Assembly (NCBI GenBank): GCA_963082975.1
Contig: OY720344.1
Coordinates: 84,308,053 to 84,372,052, forward strand
From: Labia minor
Taxonomy: Eukaryota; Arthropoda; Insecta; Dermaptera; Spongiphoridae
Length of the DNA stretch: 64,000 nt
Reading direction: 5' to 3'
Position numbers and translations under genes: made by a program. Of the stretch, positions 58,006 to 64,000 are shown in pieces (positions within the stretch are counted from its first letter, which is position 1; every line of letters starts with the position of its first letter). The notes beneath the pieces are model-generated. The model saw only the letters and a list, made by a program, of their open reading frames with translations. It made no database searches and was not told the origin of the DNA.

Positions 58006-58095
58006 TTAGGTACCAAGTTTACACATTCTAAATATTCATTCACAACTCTTTATACCTATTTATATGCGGGAAAGTCTAGGGGAGGACACTCCCGC

Positions 58096-58619
58096 TTATT
58101 AACTTTCTAACTAATACAATACACAAAATATAATTAAAAATTTTATAATAAAAAATAAATAAATCAATAAAAGCAATATTTGAAACTTCTTAATATATTA
58201 TGTCAATTAAAATTAAATTTAAAATATAAAATTTCATTATTTACACGGGAAAAATTATAAGTTTATTGATTTATTTACAGTTGAGAAGAAGTTTCTGGTG
58301 ATAACCAATGAACATAAAGCAAATAAATATATAAAATAAACTTTACAATTTAAACTTAAATTAACTAAAAATTTTTCTTTATTTAATAATAATTAATATT
58401 TTTAATTTTTAATATCATTCATAAAAATAATTTCAAATAAAAAGAAGAAATCTTAAAAAAATAAAATTTAAAATGATATATTTTTTATATTAATTAATAA
58501 AAATAAATATTACTGATATGAGAGGGTAAGATAAAGAAGAAATAAATAAATAATTAAATATGTGAAAGCATTCAGAGAGAAATTAATGGGGTTTTTTTGT
58601 TATAACTGTATTTTTTTCA
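58096..58619. other. AT-rich spacer, no gene seen
   Basis: No element or coding-like frame recognised. Confidence 0.5.
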
Positions 58620-58990
58620 TGTCGCTTGTTCGATCATTTTTCTCGGGGGTATAATTATTAATCCCGATTGGAGACGGAAACAGAATTAATCGTTATGTGA
58701 AAATCGAATGAGAGAATAAGGGGAGGACGTTGGAAAGCGGTAGGGGAAGGGGATGGAGGCGGGAGAGAAAGGGGAGGGGGAAAGAAAATGAAAGAGTCGG
58801 TGGGCTTTTTTCCGGTTGAATTCGAATAGATAAGCCAATTGGTCCGTTTGTTTTCCAACACAAACACATCACGCACAAGAGAACAGAAAATAAAATAAAA
58901 AACAATTCAAATTTAAACTTTTATCCGTTGTATAAAAGAAGAGGTAAAAAAGAACAACGTAATATGAGAGGTTTTTGAAAAAGGTTGAGT
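58620..58990 (+). promoter_or_regulatory. Promoter-like block: purine-rich tract, CCAAT and TATA boxes
   Basis: A G/A-rich section (58718-58795) with several GGGGAGG words leads to a CCAAT box (58835-58839) in GATAAGCCAATTGG and then TATAAAAG at 58931-58938, about 95 bp further on. This is canonical spacing for a + strand promoter. No convincing first exon follows: short ATG frames at 58962 and 59027 end quickly. The gene it would serve may lie beyond the window or be non-coding. Confidence 0.35.
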
Positions 58991-60483
58991 GGCCGGAAAA
59001 AGGTTTAGTTTGTTCTGGTTTAAGGATGAAACAAAGAGAAACTCAAAAAAATTGTTCTCAATCAAATAAAAATATCAACAAAATGTATATTATAATGTTT
59101 TGTGTGTTAGAAAGACTTAAAGATATATAATTTCCTACCTAATTCCGCATGAGTAAAAATTACATTAATAACAGGAGGAAATTGACGGAAAATTTTGCAA
59201 TTACCCAATATCATCGATTCTCAATCTGTGGGGCGCATCTTCTTAGTATATAGGCGCGAGAATTTCCAAGGAAAATATTATTTAAAAATTTGACTAACGA
59301 ATTAAAAAGAAAAGTCCCATACATATAAAAAAACTCTTTAGCAGCTAGTTAAAAATAATTTAAAAGCAGAATCCAAAATACTCAATATAAATGTAGGTTT
59401 ATACATATTTTTGTAATGGGGGTAAGATGAAAATATGATTGAAAACTGGGTCGCGAATACTGAACTTGAATATACGTATGTATGATAATAATTTACCTAT
59501 GTTTACATTTTCAAAATTTTTATACTTAAGATATTATTAGATTTTATTTTTAAAAAGATAATTCAATTTTTTTATTAATCAGAAAACTTTTCCATTAGCA
59601 AAAAAAAAAATATTTATTAATAATCCATTTGTATTAATTTTTTGAAATAATTATAAATCAATTTGTATACCAATTATTTAAACATTTGTAGCTATTTATT
59701 TGATTTCAATATGGATAAAAGAGAAATATTTCTTTTATATCTCATTCATCAACTCATCAACTCTCTAACCCCCACCCTACCATTTTCTCTTTTTTCATTC
59801 GCATTCCAACAAATTGAACAAATATAATCATTTAACTTGGAATTGATATTTGTTTAGTCTCACCGGGTCATCAAATAAAAATTATATTTATCTCTGGGTC
59901 TCCCTCTCTTTTTCTCTCTTTTATCATCTCTATCACTCAGTTGACATTTAAATAATTACTATAAAACTGCAATGAATCTGTTTTTTTTTCTTCTAAGTTT
60001 ATTAATATAGATAGATTGCACATTTGAGAGAGAGATAGAGAATAACATAATCAAATCAACAAACGTAAACCTAAACAAAATATTTCGATATGTGATTACA
60101 TTTTGAAATTTTATTAGCAAATTTTTAAATTAATTGAAAGATGCCCAGTATATATATAAAATATAATCTTATTTTACTAGCCAAAATTATATACTATATA
60201 TATGTAGTATATACGTGTATACACAAAAGGTATATAATTCTTGTCTTAAATAGAACTCATAAAATTTTTATGAAATATATTTTTTATGGTTAACAATCTG
60301 TATATATGTTTCTTGATTAAAATAATAAAAGGTAAATAAAGTTAAAACATTTAAATGAATTAAGTGATCTAATAAAATCAATAAAATCGAAATTGCATGA
60401 TGTGATTTGATAGTACGAATTTTAAAAGTATTATTATTTATTCGATCTTCTATATTAATTGATGTAAAAATTAATTCAAAATA
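58991..60483. other. Spacer, no gene supported
   Basis: Pyrimidine-rich patches (59750-59800, 59890-59940) and a GAGA run at 60025-60040. The open frames are AT-rich shadows. Confidence 0.45.
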
Positions 60484-61669
60484 CAGGGTGGTGCAGATGA
60501 AACGCATGTTTTTCAATATTGAATTACTGGAACACAATGGGTTGAAAATAATAAAAACAAGTATTAAATGATAGGTTTTTTAATGCAGTTTTTGAAATTA
60601 CATACCATAATTAGGTTCGGAAATAATGTCTTTGAGATGACGTCCTTCTTGATAGATACAAATTTAGTCATCGAGTGTTCGAGGCTTGTTGATGGTCACT
60701 TTTGATTTCAAATATTCCCACAAAAAGAAGTCACATATCGACAGGTCGGGTGAGCGAGAGGGCCAGTAAACATCACCAAATCTCGAAATCACATGTCCAC
60801 CACTTCCATGGATTCTTTCTCCGTGTGAGCTGTGACACCATCCTGCTGAAACCAAATGTCTCTCATGTTCACTTGACGCCTTTCAAGTTCTGGACGAAGG
60901 AAGTTGTTTAATATTTCAACGTAGCGAGCTGATGAAACAGTAACTGCAATTCCTTCCTCTTGAAAAAATAGGGTCCAACAATCCCCAACTTTGAAATGCA
61001 GCACCACACTGTAACCTTTAAACTGTGCAGAGGTCTTTGGTGTAATTCTTGTGGGTTCCCCGATGCCCAATACCGACAGTTTTGAACAATGACGTCAAGA
61101 TGAAAATGTGCTTCATCACTCATGAAGACTGTAGCATCGGGATCTTCCGTAAACATTTGATCCATTATGCGACAAAACTCTCTGGGCTGTACAAAATCCC
61201 CTTCATTAAGCTGCTGGGCCATCATTATTTTGTAGGGATGGAACTTGAGGTCATTATGTAAGATGCGGTGAAGCGAACGACGTGACATACCCAGCTTTAC
61301 AGCATGTCATCTAGTCGATCATCTAGGACTGCCGTTCTGATTCGGTCTACATTTTCCGGAGGACAAACTGAACGGGAAAGACCAGGTGGTTTCTTTTTCA
61401 TCACAGAACCAATACTTCTAAACGTCGCAACCCATCGGAGTACGGTATTTCGATCAGACACTGCACCTCGACGTCCAATTCTAAAATATTGACGGAAAAG
61501 ACGTTGCACTATGACTACAGATTCATTGTTTCTAAAAAACTGCCCGACAAAACACATGATGTTCGCTCCAACGCTCCATAGCGGCATTGTATGGGCCGTC
61601 TGCCAACATTCGTTCAAGGTCAATACCCCCTCCCGTCGCCGCGTACTAGCTGTTCGAAAAACCACCCTG
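60484..61669 (-). mobile_element. mariner-like transposon of DD41D type, both ends present, inactive
   Basis: Inverted ends CAGGGTGGT (60484 and, inverted, 61669) are flanked by TA on both sides; the whole is 1186 bp. On the minus strand, pieces of one transposase follow in order. First is an N-terminal helix-turn-helix region (ESVVIVQRLFRQYFRIGRRG, NTVLRWVATFRSIGSV), 61610-61350. Then MSRRSLHRILHNDLKFHPYK and FMSDEAHFHLD (first Asp), IWFQQDGVTAHT (second Asp) and SRFGDVYWPSRSPDL with CDFFLWEYLKSKV (third Asp), ending near 60664. Shifts separate the four pieces at about 61290, 61050 and 60820. By comparison with relatives, the last two Asp would be 41 residues apart. Confidence 0.88.
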
Positions 61670-62370
61670 TACATTATCACAACATTCACTTTGGTTTTAT
61701 GTATTTTTCAAAAAAAGAGAAATTTTATTAATTGCATTAAATTGCCACAAACTAACAACTAAACGCACGTGTCTTAAACTATAACACCCAACCTTCAAAT
61801 ATTAAAAAATAAAAAAAAATTCTTTCAAAAGACTCTTGAATTCCAAATATATATATATTAATTACGTAATTAATTTATATCTACTAGCAGGCCAATGCGA
61901 AGATTTCGCTGATAGTAATGATTAAACGCTTATTAACAGTTTAAATTTACTACTTTTTAATGATATTGACAACGAATTCAAAGAAACAAAATATTTAAAG
62001 AATAAATAATTCTATAAAATACGTGTATAATGGAACAATTCACAATATCATCAACAAAAATAAACAGACTTATTTTACTTTTTTTCCGTGATAAACATCG
62101 TGCCCTTCTTTCTTTAGTCAATCGACGCTTTCTCTCATTTGAATCTTCGTTTGTGTAAATTGCACAATTTTTCAAAATATAAATTTAAATATAAAAAATA
62201 TTTAGAAAATATTAATCAATTAATTTAACATAATTTTATTTTTAATCTTATAGAATATTAGAACTTATAATAAAAATTTAAATTTTATAAACATTTTTTA
62301 TATGAAAATTTTTAGAATTAATCATTTTATTTTGAGTGTCAACTTCTAAACTTAGCCACATGGAGCATTG
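61670..62370. other. Spacer; contains an ACTAGC-hairpin motif
   Basis: At 61883 ACTAGCAGGCCAAT is followed by the hairpin GCGAA-GAT-TTCGC (61897-61909). Otherwise AT-rich with no gene. Confidence 0.4.
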
Positions 62371-62560
62371 TTTATTTGGGTGGGTTTTTTGTCTATAACT
62401 CTCTCTCTTTGGAGAATGGATCAACTTTTTTGAAATTCTCAACCTTATACCTTATCCTTGGGTCATAACGGTTCTAATGATATCCGAACCATTAAGATCC
62501 ATAAGGCGTTTAGAAGGAGTTTAGGATTGCGTAGTCGTTTAATTATATAGATGATATCTT
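62371..62560 (+). repeat. Possible relative of the HINE core
   Basis: TGTCTATAACTCTCTCTCTT followed by GGATCAACTTTTTTGAAATTC resembles the microsatellite-plus-core section of families A-C (short repeat, xCxACxxxTTTTGATGAAATTT). No terminal repeats were found, so this is tentative. Confidence 0.25.
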
Positions 62561-63247
62561 TTCAAAAGGTTCTGATTCATTTCCTAATAATTCAAAGACA
62601 TACGTCAGTGGTAATATATCATACTGTTCTTTTTATTACACTCTGACAATTATTAATAAAAAATTATTAAAATAAAAATAAATTTACCTGATTTATTTAG
62701 GGATGATCATACAAATACTTTAATGCTATTTTTTTTTGAAAGATGAAGTAAATGAATTTTAAAATTAACTTTAAGAAATTTATTTTTAATTTTATTATAA
62801 TTATTATTTTTTGTATATTAGTTGTGTAAGTATTGGATTTCAGAGAGTGATTTATCACTGGTTTTCTCCTAGCATGATCTTGTAAAATATTGAAAAGGTT
62901 AAATTTTACATTTTTCAAGGGTTGCCCCAACAAATTCCAGCAGCATATTTGATAAGACATAATTAATAAAACCCCCTTCCCCCACCCAAATTGAATGTTA
63001 CACAGCTGAGAAGCCCCAGGTGTTTAGTTTTGTTTAAATACCAGTTACGGATTAATAAAAGAGCGTTTTTATCCCCTCTTATCTCTCGCCTTACTCCAAT
63101 CATCAATTTTGCACGGTCTTCTCTTAAAGGTTCACTCTCTTTATCGAATCCCAATCAGTCGATTTATTGAATTCCAATAGAAAGAAAAAGCAAATACATT
63201 CATAGTAATAGGAATTCGAAATAAAATAGATTTTCTTTATTTGTATT

Positions 63248-63278
<31 letters not shown>

Positions 63279-63749
63279 TTTTCCTTATCAATAATAAATA
63301 TATTTTTTATTTAAAAATTATGTTATTTATTATTCAATTTTTTAAAGTTTAAGTATAATAATTAAAACTGACTGATTAATCAACAAACATTCATCATTCC
63401 CCTCCATGAATCATATGTGCCATAATATGAATATGAAATTTTATTTCGATTTTTTAAGAATTTTTTTTTTAAATCAGTGTTTGCATGTTTAATTTAAGAA
63501 TTTATAAATAGCATAATAAAATAATCCCATCATAATTACACTCAAATTTTCTGACATTTAATGCTATCATCAATCCCATATTGCCTCAATTCTAAATTGT
63601 TAATTGTGTCGTAAAAATAATGAATAGCTTATTAAAATATTATTATGAGTAATAATTTATAAACAATAACCAGTAATTATGATGGATCCGTACCTAAATA
63701 ACAATTATTCTATAATTTGTCGTTATTAACAAAATCTAATTTATTAATT
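62561..63749. other. Spacer, no gene supported
   Basis: A less AT-rich patch at 62960-63175 holds a 63-codon minus-strand frame without an ATG. (ATT)n lies at 63241-63278. Confidence 0.4.
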
Positions 63750-63830
63750 ACTAGCTGCTCAGAGCGCCTTCGGCGCTCTTCACACCTAGACGGGGGCTCC
63801 GCCCCCTGTACCCCCGAGTGGTACATAGTA
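63750..63830 (+). repeat. GC-rich double hairpin, start of an unidentified repeat
   Basis: ACTAGCTGCTC is followed by a perfect 8-bp hairpin AGAGCGCC-TTC-GGCGCTCT (63761-63779), then a perfect 6-bp hairpin GGGGGC-TCC-GCCCCC (63792-63806) and TGTACCCCCG. It begins with the same ACTAGC-plus-hairpin pattern as 61883. Its GC content is very unlike the surroundings, so it is probably the end of a mobile element. Confidence 0.5.
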
Positions 63831-64000
63831 TTTGGTGGTTGAAAGTAGTAAAAGGTTTTCATCCATTTTGTTTCAATCAGTATATTACATAAAACATTCA
63901 TTTCTTTTTGTGTTCTTATTTAAAAAATATATTTTAATTTAATCACTATATTAATTATATATATTATTATTGTATATGTTATATCTATCTACCTATGTCG
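63831..64000. other. AT-rich window end
   Basis: No feature recognised. Confidence 0.5.

Larger units (their letters stand above)
57437..58095 (+). mobile_element. Family C Helentron-like element, full length
   Basis: A T-tract precedes ACTTTCCCGCATA. The perfect 13-bp inverse TATGCGGGAAAGT is at 58063-58075, followed by a hairpin GGGAG-GACA-CTCCC and the end. Near the head, GGGAAGTATTGG can pair with the first bases, as in family A. It has a long TATG microsatellite (57559-57643) and the core (CTCAAAAACTAATCAAGCTAG, CGAAATTTGGTAC, ACCGGAAGTGGTAC). Apparent open frames through the microsatellite are artefacts. It contains a piece of family B head at 57946. Confidence 0.7.

Noticed and set aside
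58658-58905. Pro/Ser-rich minus-strand frames
   Set aside because: Created by the purine-rich tract of the promoter-like block; no splice or family support.
62963-63154. Minus-strand frame with DKESEPLREDRAKLMIGVRR
   Set aside because: No ATG, no clear splice sites, a stop just upstream, and no family recognised. Composition is suggestive but not enough to call a gene.
1-64000. tRNA, rRNA and CRISPR features
   Set aside because: No B-box-like GGTTCGANTCC context with a matching cloverleaf, no rRNA core sequence, and no regularly spaced repeat-spacer array were found.
1-64000. LTR retroelements, retroviruses or Polintons
   Set aside because: No long direct terminal repeats, primer-binding site plus polymerase motifs, or capsid-like frames were seen. 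The long inverted repeats present are short non-coding elements.

Overview
This window looks like nuclear DNA from an arthropod. It is very AT-rich and gene-poor, dense in DNA transposons, and its one clearly recognisable gene is a Hippo kinase that resembles Drosophila hpo more than the vertebrate MST1/2 proteins. A crustacean, perhaps a caligid copepod, would fit the AT content and the transposon mix, but that placement is only a guess.

Two host genes can be supported. The first is a Hippo/MST (STK3/4) Ste20-type kinase on the + strand. Nine coding exons between 15245 and 23116 encode about 579 residues: a five-residue N-terminus from a tiny first exon, a complete kinase domain, a linker full of T-M/T-L motifs, low-complexity runs (14 Ala, Pro-rich, 5 His) and a C-terminal SARAH domain ending in RQQNF. 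Every intron has GT/AG ends and every phase matches. The second is a small predicted secreted protein on the + strand (36632-40386, three phase-compatible exons, about 97 residues) that I cannot assign to a family. A CpG-rich island at 4255-4500 and a CCAAT/TATA-bearing block at 58620-58990 look like promoters whose genes I cannot identify with certainty.

The rest is AT-rich spacer and transposable elements. By region: 1-15 kb holds the CpG island, three copies of a dispersed 0.6-kb repeat (family B), a LINE tail, a decayed hAT transposase and a hAT MITE. 15-23 kb is the Hippo gene. 23-28 kb is spacer with a duplicated segment. 28-36 kb is a cluster of hAT-type and other inverted-repeat elements, an inverted/direct repeat complex and one full family A element. 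36-40 kb is the small secreted gene, whose 3-kb first intron has collected at least four elements. 41-54 kb carries two LINE tails, a Tc1 element, a Tigger-like element with a nested family B copy, and a perfect foldback. 56-64 kb carries full family A and C elements, a mariner-like element of DD41D type and GC-rich hairpins.

The most interesting system is a set of non-autonomous repeat families (A, B, C, possibly E) that share one layout: a T-tract, a 10-13 bp subterminal repeat, a head ending in GTATTG, a GT/TATG/GTCC microsatellite, a shared core around GAAATTTGGTA and ACCGGAAGTGGTA, the inverse complement of the subterminal repeat, then a short 3' hairpin. This is the layout of Helentron-derived elements (HINEs). 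The terminal repeats differ between families, but the pairing between the two ends is kept. Fragments in the window are all 5'-anchored, as expected of rolling-circle copying that stops early.
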